Shown here piece by piece: positions 26,223 through 38,681 of a DNA stretch of 64,000 nt (its first letter is position 1; every line of letters begins with the position of its first letter). The notes below the pieces were generated by a model that did not search any database, was not told where the DNA came from, and worked only from the letters and a program-made list of their open reading frames with translations. This DNA is from Malachius bipustulatus (lineage: Eukaryota; Arthropoda; Insecta; Coleoptera; Melyridae): the NCBI GenBank assembly GCA_910589415.1, contig OU342631.1:15810001-15874000 (forward strand), read 5' to 3'. A program made the translations under genes and the position numbers.

Positions 26223-27078
26223 TAGTATATTATGCAACGAGCTTATAATGAAGGCTATTAATACGCGAGTATGATGGTTAAGATACGAGCCGTAGGCGAG
26301 TGTCTTAACCATCATAAGAGCGTATTAATAGCCATTATCTGCGAGTTCCATACACTATTTTTTCTACGATCCTTTTTTATTTCATAGAAAAGATTAAAAA
26401 ATTATATATTTTAACAATGACCCGTGTACAATTATTGCGGATCATTGAGGTTAAGATAGGTTGCTATTTGTTTACGCATATTACCAAATTTTCTCTTCGT
26501 CGCTAAGATTATTCTGCTGAGACATGTTTTAGTATCAAGTTTAAAGGGCACTACTCACTACTGCGTAATTTTTATTATGCGAAGTTCGAATTCCGAATGT
26601 TACGCTTTGATTTTGAGATTAATAATAATTTTAATAACATTGACAGCCATTAATTACGATATTGTTTACCTGCGCAACGCGACGGTCGCAGCGTTGCCGC
26701 TTTGAATACTATCACGGAGCGCTACGAATGATATAATACTTTATCTTCCTATCTTTTACACGATATACCTACCTATCAAAGTTCTACCTACCTACCTACT
26801 TATGTTCTAAATTAAATAAACGTTCAGAATTTTTTTTCAGAAATACAGAACTTATATCACAAGGCAATTTTTGTCGTGAGTATGACAACTCTGTGACTTC
26901 GGTTGGTTTGGACCGACCCGATTGTGAGCGAAAAGGAACCGATTCGATTGCAAATGCTCCTCTGCCATTGGATAGCTTGACCAGTGCTTTAATGAAAATT
27001 TGTATCTTAATGAGACCCATTAAAGCACTGGTGATTCATATTTAATATGCATATTAAAGGTTGGGAGTAGAAAAACTA
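26223..27078. mobile_element. Unclassified repeat, copy 2 of an inverted pair
   Basis: Reverse complement of 18132-19251, lacking that copy's private insertion. It keeps a complete internal hairpin that copy 1 has lost: GTATGATGGTTAAGA and TCTTAACCATCATAAG flank TACGAGCCGTAGGCGAGTG at about 26269-26317. The terminal hairpin ACCAGTGCTTTAATG / CATTAAAGCACTGGT is at 26982-27034. A 74-codon minus frame (26796-27020) crosses it but resembles no known protein. Confidence 0.75.
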
Positions 27079-29399
27079 ATTTATTAAATTGATCAAAGAT
27101 CTAAGAACACTGTTTCTTGATTACTCCATTTTTTTTTAGTTAAATTATAATTTTAATATAAATTAAATTATGTTGATAATTATTATTGTTGACGACTACA
27201 TCAAATCCTCTTCCTATACCAACAGAAAACTACCTAATTTATAAAATTAGAACGTAATTCAATATTAAACATAATATACATTTTTCCAAGCATTTCTCTT
27301 CACTGATGACCATTCAGAAATAACGGGCAAGTAGGTAGGTACCGTCCCAGATCTCTTTTTGATCTACCCAGAAATAAATAACTTCCTTCATAAAATAAAT
27401 TGGATTTAGAAAATTTAAAACTGAACATCTGTGCGCTTGTATTCGCTAAATTAACATGTTTTATTTTATTACACAAACAATAAATCAAGCAGTGTTTCAG
27501 TGGTACTAAAACTAACACGGCCACCTCGTCACCCCCCCATCCTCCCCTAAACTAATATATAAAAATATTAAATAAAATTATTTTAACGCTCTATATCTTA
27601 TCTTGTAAAAAAAAGTCTGATCATAACAACAACTATGATAAAGCAGATACATTTGTGATAAGAAAAGAATAGGTCCAAGTAAAATAGTTTGAGAACCATT
27701 GACCTAAGTCCGTCCATTCTGATGATGTTCACCAGTAAAGTAAGGTAAAAGTAGATCAGAATAATCGTTTCCTTATTAATTTATGTGTATGAAAACAAAT
27801 AACGCGTTAGTGTTAACGCACTCCTAAAACTAACATAAAGTTGTAATTAGAAGTGTGTCCTAAATTCAATATCTCGTTAACTTATACTTATCCCAAATCC
27901 CAAATCCGAATCTCGCTAAGAAAATGCGGAGTCTTAATTTAGAAATGATTTAGTAATACCGGGGGAGCCAACATGAAAATTTATGTCACTGTATATTTAG
28001 ATAAAATCTCAGAATCAAGTCAAGCAGTCTGCAAAAATCGGCATTAGATGCGTAAAACCGCGATACGAATTTATATTTTTAAAGCAAACGATCCGATTTA
28101 GATCAAACGTGATGTGACATAATAGAAAATTTTAGCAAATAAATAATTTAATGCGGAAAAGTTCGATCTAAGCAATTCTATTATTAGCTGGTAATTTTCT
28201 TTCACTTATTTTTATATTATATGTTTATATTACTGCTGTGATTTATATAACTTTGCTTTACAAGAAGTAAATAAAGCAAATATTATTTTTTATTATTTAC
28301 AAACTAGGTAGGTACCTATATCTACCTATGTAAGCACATAATGTTAGAATTACGTATTATGTATATGATCACTATATTAATAACAAATAACATTATTAAA
28401 TACTGGATAATGTTTTTGTTTTTTATTTAATTTAAACAATTCGATAACGAGTGTAAGTAGGTACCTATTAACTAACGTTTGAAAATAAAAAATACGTTGA
28501 TTAAAAATGGTGCCTCATTTTAAAACTAAGACAGGAACCATAAATTTAGCTTCACAGTCTAAATAAAAAATAATACTTCCTATAAACAAAGCTGCCAGAA
28601 AGTGATGATTCTTTTAATTTCCTTTTTTCAAACAAAACTTCATCGCTAGGACCAATAGAAAAGAAAATATGATAAACCAATTAGTTGCTACATAAATAGC
28701 ATAAATATCCGGTGTTTTACATTCTCTTTCTGTAATCTACCTAATTCATTGCAATCACAAGCATTGTGTCGAATTGTCATAATATGTAAATAAATCGTAC
28801 CTGCTTCTTTTTTGTTTACAGCCTAATTTTTTTATGATAAAGAAAACCGATTTTTTGACGTTATCATGAATTAAAAATTGAAAAATCATATCTACCTATT
28901 AAAAAAAATAGTCAAGTTGCGAGATGTCATAGTTTCCACAAAAAGTATGAAAGTTTTCACAAGCAACTTATCGTACATTTCAGCCAAAGTGGCCATGATA
29001 ACAATTGATAACATTGATAACAAAAATGCTTCCCAGCTTTCAAGCTTTGAAAATCATATAAAATTTTGCAATTTAAAGGTTAGGTGAATTTTGCTTCTTC
29101 TTTTTTAGTCTGTGCAATTCTACAATCCTTTTTTCAGATTAGGTATTTTAGAAGTTTGGAATTTAAGAACTTAAATCTAGTAATCTTAATAATAATCGAA
29201 TTTCCTCTGATTTAAAGAAAACAAATAATAAAATAACTCAACAAATTATTAAATGAATATATGGCCAGTTTAGCTGACATGACCCATATAAAGTATGATA
29301 TCACTGATCCCAGCGATTTTATGAAAGCTACTTAACTGTGGCAATTTTTCAAATTCGTGTAGGTATCACTTTTCTGTGGTAGTGACTGATTAGTGACCT
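27079..29399. other. Kinase intron 1: no recognised feature
   Basis: AT-rich; no coding, RNA or element structure recognised on either strand. Confidence 0.35.
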
Positions 29400-29440
29400 C
29401 CGACATGGGTCACGTGACACATCATTTTGAAGGTCTTTCC
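29400..29440. repeat. Short dispersed repeat around GTCACGTGAC, copy 1
   Basis: About 36 bp including ATGGGTCACGTGACACAT and AAGGTCTTTCCATTC is repeated in inverse orientation at about 32750-32791. The TCACGTGA core is an E-box palindrome. It is probably the shared end of an old element, since the flanks do not match. Confidence 0.5.
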
Positions 29441-31334
29441 ATTCTCTAAGTAGCCCTGCACGAATTTTTATTTTTTATTCAAAGTTTTCAGAAAAATGTG
29501 TAATTTTATAAATAATATTAAATATTAGCATTGAGGCTTGTCGAGTGCGCTAAAGGATGCAAGTGTTTAGAGAAACAAGATTGTTTTCGAAAAATCATCT
29601 CGGACATTATAATAATAGTACTTGATAAAAACATTGGTGACTGCTTAGCAACCTTTGAAACATAACATGTGCTATAATGACTTTATTGGGCACGCTTTTT
29701 GGTTCCAAAAGTTGAAATTGTAATGAAATTAAGCATAATAAAAAAATGTTTGTACCAAGGAAACTTAGGCTATAATTTCTTGATTAATGTGTTGATCATT
29801 TATATCATTTAAGCAGCCAATAATAATTAATTATAGACAGGAGAAGATTGATCAGTTATTGCATAACTAACTACATACCTACTTACAAACAAGAATACAA
29901 ATAACTGAAAAAAGGCAAAGTTTAATTCTTTGATTGATGTTACATGTACCAATGAAGTTTTACGTAAGCCGGTATAATGCCGAAAAGCGGGATAATAATA
30001 AATAATTATTTAATTAAATTAAAAAAAAATCAAAAAACTAATTTATTTTTTATTTAAAAGCAAAGAAAAAGCACTGTTGAAATGGTAATTTTTTTCGAGA
30101 CGTCGAGAGCTGCAAATATGCTGTATTGGCTCGATATAGAAATTTGATAAGCAGTCTTCCTTGTCCTCCATTTGGCAGCGCTACTTAATTGCCCATAAAA
30201 ACGCAACAATGAAAGTTCACATAAAGTTTTACTACAGACAGTAAATCGTTACCCTGCCAAATCAATTAATCTGTGTCGCGTTGACAGGAAAAAAGAAAGT
30301 TCTGACAGAATTTGCGTTTTTTGAAGATTGAAAAAATCCCATTTTTGACTAAATTTTTAATATTCTAAGCCACTTAGATACATATTCATTCATGTCACAA
30401 GTAATTTTTTTTACGTTCACAAATTAATTTCTGAAAAAAAATTGAAGAAAACCCCTCCCTCCTCCCAGGAAAATTAAATTTCGATCACAAAAGCGAGAAT
30501 TTGGTAATAGTATATTACGTTCTCCTGAATAGTGTACTTTTGATCAATCAGCTTATTTTTAAATAACTCTGTACGTTTCCGTAAACCCATAAAGTCTCAC
30601 CAAAACTCAACTCTAGTTTCAGTTTGGCTTCCGTTCAACACTATGTAGGTCATATAGTGAATTTATTTCATTTAGCATTGTAAAATGGCAATCATTTTAT
30701 TACTGCAAATTTACCTTTTAGTTTTATTACTATTAATTATGTTTGATGAATTAATTTAATCATCATAATATGTAGGCATAAGTAGAAATGCTGTGCATAT
30801 AATTTGCATCAAGATATATCATGCTCAGGTTATTGCCATTTGTTACTTGTGATAGAGATACAGTTGCTTTGATAAAAATGATATCTTTGGAACTTCAAAT
30901 TATTTTTTACACACCAGTAAAAAATAATTTTAGAAATTCAAAAAATATCAGGAATGAAAAATAGATCTAGCAATCGATTTAAATTTTGGCATGTGCTGAA
31001 TAATAATAATTTATGATTATAAATATAAAAATGAAATATATATTTATCTTCAAGTATTATTACCTACGTTGAATGTAAATGTCTCCTACAATACTCTTAC
31101 ATCACAAGTGGTCAAACTAGTGCGTACATTAAATACATAATTAACTATCGAGGACTCATCGACTGTCAAAAAAAAATAATAATAAACAGCCCGCAGACCA
31201 TGAAACCATCAATCCCAGGTCTCAACTCATAGGACGTCATAGAACAAGAAATTATTACATACCAGGTGATTTTTTTTAACTTTCACCCCCCAAATTAATA
31301 GAAGTGTAATCTGAAGATGAAAACGCTGCAACAG
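29441..31334. other. Kinase intron 1: no recognised feature
   Basis: AT-rich sequence with long A and T runs; nothing further recognised. Confidence 0.35.
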
Positions 31335-31610
31335 GTCGAGTTTAGAATCGAGGGGGAACACAAGAAACAAAAAAATTAGATACCTCTCCTGACCTTCCAC
31401 CTCCTTTTGACTTCTTCCTCTTGGGATACATCAAAAGTGTAGTTAATGATATGCCAGTAGAAGATTTCCAAGAACTACGTCGAAGAATCACAGAAGCTAG
31501 TCGCAGTTTTCTACAACAGATGTTTGAAAATTTGCGAAGAGAGTTTGAAGATAGTTTCTATTATTGGATGCAGAATAACGGAATGCATTTCGAATATCTT
31601 TTGAGGTGAC
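31335..31610 (+). pseudogene. Tc1/mariner-type transposase, C-terminal relic
   Basis: The plus strand reads SPDLP then DFFLLGYIKSVV, followed by PVEDFQELRRRITEA and a Glu/Arg-rich helical tail ending FEYLL before a stop. This is the layout after the third catalytic Asp of Tc1/mariner-superfamily DDE transposases; the Asp of SPD is still present and the usual Trp in the FFLWG motif is Leu. The N-terminal DNA-binding half and the first two catalytic Asp residues are missing, so the fragment cannot be active. Confidence 0.7.
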
Positions 31611-32420
31611 AAACCATCCTCCAAGGAGGTTGAAAATGTTTTTTTTATAATCCTGAATTCTGATTTCTCCCGTTTTCGAGGATGCTAAACACGATGGTAA
31701 CCATTTTACACCCCTACCACCCGTTTTCATCCCCCCAAATCGAGGAAAACACGCTCCAGGAGGGTTGAAAATGTGTTTTTTTATTAATTCTGCCACCTGT
31801 TATAAATCCCCGTTTTCAAGGGTGCTGGACACGATAGTTATCACCTTAGACATCTTCTTCTTAAGGTGCCGTCTTCTTGCGAAGGTTGGCGACCATCTAT
31901 ACCGCCCCCTAAATTGACAAAATCACCCTCCAAGGGGTTTGAATTTTTTTTTTATCGGGAATGTTGGAAATGCTATTTTGTATCATAATTTATCGTGCTT
32001 TCTATTAGGAAAAATATGGAGACATCGTTTCTGTTACTCTTACATAAGAGTGTGATATACATTTTGAAGAGTATCAGCAATGTAATTCCACTTGTAAAAA
32101 ACCAAGGCTACAGTAGTTTTCTCCTAGCTTTACTAAAAGATTATCATTATAATATTAATATTTCCAAGTACATAAATTTGTTCAATATTTTCTATTTGTA
32201 TTTGCATGTGCATTTGTATGTTTTACATTTATTATTATACATATTAAAGATTAACAATGTTTTATTACATGTTTACCATGATTTATCACCATAAAAATAG
32301 TCTAGTCAAAAACATAATTGAAACTGTAACCCTACTGAAAAACCCCATTAAATGATGATACAAAATGACATTTCCAACATTCCCAAAAAAAAAAATTTCA
32401 ACCCCCTTGGAGGGTGGTTC
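31611..32420. repeat. Repeat cluster with GGTTGAAAATGTTTTTTT units and inverted arms
   Basis: Two direct units of CTCCARGAGGGTTGAAAATG followed by a T run lie near 31619 and 31751, and a third, diverged unit lies near 31927. The segment 31918-31986 is the reverse complement of 32350-32415, giving a foldback with a 360-bp spacer. A CTTCTTCTTAAGGTGCCGTC block near 31855 looks like a separate short insertion. It probably derives from the 3' region of the transposase relic next to it. Confidence 0.55.
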
Positions 32421-33236
32421 TTGGCCAAGGGGGTGGGCGTAAGTTGACGGGTAGTTGTCATTAGTTACAAGGCTTCCCCAGAAGCGAGTTGCACGCGTTT
32501 TTTTTGACCCGGGGGCATTAGAACGTAGATTTTAAAAAAGGGAATGGTTTTTGGCCAATAGCACCCTCAAAAATGGGGAAGGAAAGTGGTTTCGCTGGGT
32601 CTGAAAAAATTCGGGTGTTTTCCGACTCATAGACGCCACCACGGGAAGAATACGCTCGTTCCATTAGTTGGAATTGAGCAGTAGAATGTCACATTTTTGA
32701 AATCCCGAAATTATTGAATAAAAAACAGAAAACATGCTTCTTTGGAGAGTTTGAAAGACCTTAAAAATCATGTGTCACGTGACCCATGCCCCTGTTCAAA
32801 ATATCGCAGGATTGTCACCCCTGAGACACCGTCGATCGGGGGTCGTAAATTTTTTTGCGATTTCCCAATTCCAAGATCAACGTGTTTCAGCATTTTTAGC
32901 TTGTGATAACTTATGGACATTTGGATAGTCTAATATTACCAATGGTGCCAATACTTTTCCAAGTAAAGTACCAATGAAGTATAGTATAATTTGGTTGCCA
33001 AGCGACGACCATTGAGGTGACGAGTTTCGATACTTGAGACATGGTCATTATTGCTCATTCCTATCAAGCCAGAGATCGAACAAGAATAGCTGCATGATTG
33101 GTCAAGAATGGGCGTAAATTGTTTGCTTTCACCGGGAAATAAATAAGTTAGAAATTATATTTCTTTCAATCGGAAATAAGTAATTTCTGCATAGTACCTA
33201 TACTCTTGACCGCAAACTTCGAAACCAAAAATAATA
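32421..33236. other. Kinase intron 1: mixed repeat-like sequence
   Basis: Less AT-rich, with short G and C runs. It contains the second copy of the GTCACGTGAC dispersed repeat at about 32750-32791 (inverse of 29400-29440). No coding motif was read. Confidence 0.35.
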
Positions 33237-34295
33237 GTAGAGAGGGTCTAACTTTCGAACCGCCTTGGACTCGAGAATTTTTTTTGATTTTTTTTTTCAT
33301 AAAGTTGGACCCCCTCTTCATTTTGGAAATGTGCATGCGAAGACATCGGCATTGGGTTTTTTGCACATAACTCGCTTAATTCAACTCTGAGCATAGTAAA
33401 TATCCTATCGAAAAATGAAGAGCTCTCGAAGACGCGTAATTTGAACTTCGACTGGTCCAAATCGGTCAAACGGTTCTCGAGATATCGCATCTTCAATTTT
33501 AAGGCCCTTTCTTCAGGGTTCCGCCGCGGTGCGAATACACCGCCGTCCGTGTTCGCGTGGTTTGCATGGAAAAAATCCACTTAGGGACTTAATTTTTTTT
33601 TTCATCGACAGACAGCAATGTCCTCAATGATGCCTGAAATTTTGAAGTCGCTATCTCGATTAGAGGGGGAGGGGGAGGGGAAATCATAATTAAAATTCAA
33701 ATTGCTATAACTTTCGCTAATATTGGGGCCTCGGGCCCAACCAATGGGAGATGACACTTAGGAATGCCTACTTTAAAATGGTATTTTTTTTCGATTCCGC
33801 CAATATTGGCAAGATGCCCGCAGAAAAACCGATTTCCCTCCCCCTTTTTTTTCTTAAAAATGTTTTTTTGCCATGAAAGAAGGGGGTGGGGATAAAAAAA
33901 AATTTTTTCGTCATCAGACGGGAATTTTTTTTATCTTTGATTTGAGCCCCAGTAGACCTCGATCGGACCATTATTAAGGTCACGCAGGGTCACCAAACGC
34001 GTTTGGTCCTGTAGAATGGCAAGGATTTAGGGTTAGTGGGTTCCGCTACCCGGCATTTTTTAGGGCTAAGTGTCCCCTTTCAAGATTTTCTTACCCCATG
34101 TCGCTATCTCAATTATTAGGGCCTGCACGCGGACGTGATATGTAAACCAATTAATAAACCAGTAAACCAGGGCGTCGATTAAATTTTTGAAAATGCCACC
34201 AAAATGAAGAGGGGGTCCAACTTTATGAAAAAAAAATCAAAAAAAATTCTCGAGTCCAAGGCGGATGGAGCCTTTTTTTGACAGACCCTCTCCAC
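33237..34295. mobile_element. TA-flanked MITE with TIR GTRGAGAGGGTCT
   Basis: The terminal arms (33237-33330 and about 34197-34295) are reverse complements. They share GAGAGGGTCT, CCGCCTTGGACTCGAGAA, long T or A runs and AAAGTTGGACCCCCTCTTCAT. TA dinucleotides sit immediately outside both ends, as for Tc1/mariner-type target sites. The internal part has no recognised transposase. A G-rich stretch (runs of 5, 5 and 4 G) at about 33665-33680 could form a G-quadruplex. Confidence 0.75.
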
Positions 34296-34297
34296 TA

Positions 34298-35460
34298 TAA
34301 GCTAACTTAATCAAGGCTAGGTTAGTAGGTATTATTTAATGGTAAAATATAACACAGATTTGGTCCCTTAAAAAAGGTTCCTGAACAAGGTTCATAGAAG
34401 GAACAACCAAAAAGACTGACGTAGGCCATGGTTTTTGTAACGTAAGTCGATATGCAATTCCTAACTTTGGGATATTCACAAACTGAAGACAACTTTATAA
34501 TTTAAACTGACAACCCTTTCCACGGCCTCCTTCACATAAAACCTCGCACATAACATTACGACACCACTCGCTCTTTTGGAGTTCTTTTGGTTGAGTTAAG
34601 TACGGCAAGGTTGAATTGAAACATAAATTTTCAGATACCAAATTTCATTAGTATAGCTCACACGATTTCAAAAGAAGCCAGGTGACGCATTTTACCAGCT
34701 CTACCTACATTAGAAAGCATTTTTTTGGTCCAATGAAACAGAGAAAAAAATTATATTATAATTTTTGCCTTGAATATTTTAGTGATCCTTCTCCAATAGA
34801 AAATGTAGTTATCCTCGATTTGATTCAATCGCAGTGTCGATTTCAGTTTATAAGCCATTATATCGAATCGTTACTTTATATTACCCTTATTTAGGCAGGT
34901 GATATAAATTGTAATAAATGCCTTCAAATCAATTACTGTTAATTAAGGAGAACCTACTACGCATTATACGCCTACAGACTGCGCGGTGCACTATGAATTA
35001 TAAAATAAGTGGATTGACATTTACTATTTACTCACGGTATACCTATGAGGTTCTTATTATTGATATGAAATTGATAGTTTTATAGGTCTATTAAAACATT
35101 ATGTAGGCACCCAACTACTTATAGCTAAGTAGAGCACTAATATCTGAAAAAAAATTGTTTTAACTTTTTTACATCATCATTTTGTCAGTAGTCAGTTGTT
35201 ATAAATAACTTCAGCTCAAAAAAAACAACCATTTTTTCAACACAGGAACAGTGCCGTTCTATCCTTATATTTGAGCTCGGAACTAGATTATTTAGACAAG
35301 ATAATTCTCGGACAAGATTTCTAAGAACATGAAAGATTTAGACGCTACATCGACATTCGGTCATAATTTCTTGGTAAGAGGTTTTTCAGAGGGAAAATAC
35401 AGATCTTTGTTAAGAATGATAACATCCCCAAAAAATATGAATGGGATTTATAGATATACA
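34298..35460. other. Kinase intron 1: no recognised feature
   Basis: AT-rich; no motif recognised. A TACAGAGTGTCCC end-like sequence at 35459-35471 abuts the transposase relic that follows. Confidence 0.3.
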
Positions 35461-35464
35461 GAGT

Positions 35465-36090
35465 GTCCCAGGTAATTTAAGTCGGTCTCTGTGGGCCAAA
35501 TGATCCACCTGGTACAATCCAGTGTTTTGACTTTAATTTGATCTCGGGAGTGTACTGGGGGATCCAAGTCTCATCCATGGTTACAAAACGTCTCAAAAAT
35601 TCATTGAGATTTTCATGGTATAGCGCCTAATTCTCACTTGAAACAATTGTTTGTTTCAATATTTAGTCAGGTTTCAGCAAACGCGACACCCATCTCGCAC
35701 AGATCTTACTATAAAGCCCAAAATATTACCACACGTTCTTTTGAATTTTAGCAGCCTCTGCTCTCTCAAACAACTTTTATCTGAGGTTTTTCAGTTCAAT
35801 TTGATGGCTTATTTTAATCATTTATAGAAGTTTGTCACTTCCACAGGACGTCCGGAGCGAGGCTCATCCCTTGTGCTGATATGTCCCATTTTAATCTCTG
35901 ATGCCCACCTTTCACCATCATGGAATATGATGGGGCAGGCTTTGAGTGTGTATGAGCATTTCCTCCTTGATTTGTTTTGTCGTTAAATCCTTTGATTAAT
36001 GGAAGTATTTGATGATCTCCCGTTTTAACAAATCTTCCATTTTCGTGAAACTCAAAAAAAAATTGCTTAAAATGCTGTCACTAGATCACT
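35465..36090 (-). pseudogene. mariner transposase relic
   Basis: Read on the minus strand, in order: a REIIKYFH-like first helix (about 36020), an IKEEML helix-turn-helix segment, the RDEPRSGRP-type hinge near 35870 in a shifted frame, CARWVSRLLKPD near 35690, and RRFVTMDETWIPQYTPE at about 35545-35590. MDETWI carries the first catalytic Asp of the mariner D,D34D triad. Several stops and frameshifts interrupt it. The part with the second and third catalytic Asp is absent, the sequence breaking off near 35465. Confidence 0.8.
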
Positions 36091-38542
36091 CACCAAGCTA
36101 CTGCCAAGCAAATACTTTAAGTATTTGGTTTATAGTGGCGTCATGTCTGTGTCAGGTCCGGGACTTTTCAGCCGGCCCTCGTATGTACTCATCTTCGTGA
36201 GTAGGTAAATTCATACCATGCATTATCAAAAAAGTAAGTTACTCAACTAATTATCTGATGCGAAACAAACATGAAATAAAATTAATTGCTAATAAATACT
36301 TTTATAAAAACAACAACAATGCAGCGGAAAACAACAAAGGAAAATTGATTCTTCATTAATGATAATAAAAACACTTCCTGTTGAAAATTGTCCTTCAGTT
36401 TTTTGCTTTACCTAAGAGGACTATTAATTGACAGTAACAATTTCTAGCAGACATAAGCCAGATTTGATTGCATTAATTTTGAGATACAGAATAAATTTGA
36501 GGACATTTTTGTTTGTGTCTCACTGTCTCACTTCAGTGAACTTGATGAGGCGTCGAACATAATATAATGAACTTGAAGTTCATTAACTTATTATTCCGCG
36601 AATTTTTTCATTACAATAACGGACAGCTCTAATAATTATCATAAAATTTTGGAGCGACGGGGCGTTGATGTTGAAAGAATATCAATAACAATCACATTTT
36701 TTGCGTACGTGGTAAATCTCTACATTGTAAAGCTCTTATATTTTATTGTTCTCCACCTAAGACTTGCGATATTTGTTTAGCTAGTTTTGAAATTTAAATG
36801 AATACCTACTTAGAGACAATTTTTGAATTAAATTAAACGTCAATCAAATTGTCATTTACAAATTATGCTTCATAATAATGGAGACTGGAGGCGTTAGCTG
36901 AGAAACCTATTCAAATTTTTCATTATTATTATTGTTTATTTCGTCCCCTGAGGGTAGATGATTTTCCAGACACTTGGATGAGTCAGATTTTTAATTCATT
37001 TAACAAACTAAAAATTCGTAGAACTGGCTATCTAATAACTCTACCTGCACAGGAATTTTTTCTTCATTTCTCAGAAGTCAAAAGTCAACTCGTGAACGGT
37101 CGATCTAGGTCGCGATCTTTTATAGCACCATTTTTTTTTGTGCAATAACTTGGGCGTTTACTCGACTGTTTATGCGTATTAAAGTATCATTCTGTTAAAA
37201 TAACATTTTTGGAAGTCGATTTCTGGACAAAAAATCAATTGCCTCAGTGCATTGACTGAAACATTAGCACCTGCATATTTCTGGAAAATATATGACACTG
37301 TCAGTCAAGGACCAAATTGCCCAAACAAAAAATGGGTCGATTCTGTTCATTGGTCGTGAATTCATAACCCTTGGATATGAAAATTGGCCCCATATTAGAC
37401 TGACCTCGATATTTCCAATTATTACTAGCAATCAAATATTTGCGTCAGCTGAAACTTTTTGAAAGTTTCTAGTCCGTGGTCCCCAATAATGAATTTCCTT
37501 GTGATTACGGTCGGTTATTTATACCTACGCATATTCGATATAATTATGTATTTATCAAAATTGGGATAATGTTTTTACTTAATATGATCACACCAGTAGG
37601 TATTTTACTATTGTCCCCGAACTACTTATTTTTCGGCATGCTTGGGAAATGTTCTGGGGCGTTTGGGAAAACTTCTGGAGCGGAGTTATCCACTACTCTC
37701 AGTCTCCTAAGGCCATTTTTGAGTTATCAATTCGGTAGAAAGTATTTATCAAATAATAATGAAGCGATCACTTTTTCGGCCCGAATAGCAAAACGACGTC
37801 TCCACTTATTTTTTTTTCTAGTAAAGGAAATAAGAAATGTGTGGGATTTTTTCATAAAAGGTGCATGTTTTTGCATTTTATTTGATCACCCCCCCCCCCC
37901 CCCCCCAACTTATTTGTCCACTAAAAAACCGCCGAAACCGACTTTACCACCTTCCCTCGTCGTAACCATCCTTAGTTATTCAAAATTTAAACATGATATA
38001 TTTTTATTCAGATTTGGTAATCTGATGATAGTATTCAACTCTCACACTAATGTTCTTTTTTCTCGCTCAAAGAACAAAAAATAATGACTCCCAATTAATT
38101 TTCTTTAAAAAATTTAAATCATGGGAAAATGTCTAATAAAAATCGATCATTTTTTCTTTCTGTACTGTTTATAGGTATATTTTTACCAGAAAGGTTACTA
38201 AATGTTTGAAAATTGGTTGTTTTTGTAATTTTGTCATAATTGCGGGTCAATTCTTTAAAATTATATAAAAAAAACTCCTATTAAAAATTTATTTTGGCTA
38301 TTATTTCAATTAAGGTATACGTTTATCTTTGGGCTAGAGGTGAGATTTTTGTCTCCGTATACCTAGGCAGAATCAAGAATGACAAAATTTAGATATTATA
38401 AAAATTCTCGCAAAAATAGCACCAATCGTTTTTTAAGAAAAACTCAGTTCTGTTATAATTTTTAAAATCTTTTCCAAGGATCAAGACAAATTATATAAAT
38501 TTTTTGGAGGGAAAATTATTTAGTGCAAACAAATCAACTCAC
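36091..38542. other. Kinase intron 1, proximal part: no recognised gene
   Basis: No supported exon. It contains an uninterrupted run of 18 C at 37889-37906, an unusual homopolymer in this AT-rich context. A 202-codon frame across it (37476-38084) is not believed to be a gene. Confidence 0.4.
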
Positions 38543-38681
38543 CAATTGTTTTGATAATAGAAAAATCATCAATGTCATATTCGTCTTTATCTTCATCAGA
38601 ATAATTCGCACGAGTGGACGATTCATCGATGCTATCAGAACTTTCTTGTCTTGGTCTCCTCCTCATCATGAAGTCGGCCAT
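38543..38681 (-). CDS. Pka-C3: Pka-C3/PRKX-like protein kinase, first coding exon
   Basis: The minus strand encodes 46 residues starting MADFMMRRRPRQESS and ending YDIDDFSIIKTI, then one G before a GTGAGT donor (38537-38542). The end is the segment that directly precedes the glycine loop in Pka-C3/PRKX kinases (a DDF..IKTIG block). The single leftover G joins with GA at the start of the 10032-10200 exon to make the first Gly of GTGTFG, so reading frame and domain continue exactly. The N-terminus is short, basic then acidic and Ser-rich, and probably disordered. No in-frame upstream ATG was needed; the ATG chosen is the first that opens this frame. The 28.3 kb gap to the next exon is unusual but phase-consistent. 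Confidence 0.75.

Noticed and set aside
31995..32294. A 99-codon plus-strand frame
   Set aside because: Low-complexity Leu/Tyr/Ile composition from AT-rich DNA in the spacer of an inverted repeat; no motif.
33248..33580. A 110-codon minus-strand frame
   Set aside because: It starts inside the terminal repeat of the 33237-34295 MITE and is explained by that element's structure.
37476..38084. A 202-codon plus-strand open frame
   Set aside because: It starts at GTG, not ATG, runs through an 18-C homopolymer, has low-complexity AT-driven composition and no recognisable domain; it lies in the kinase intron.
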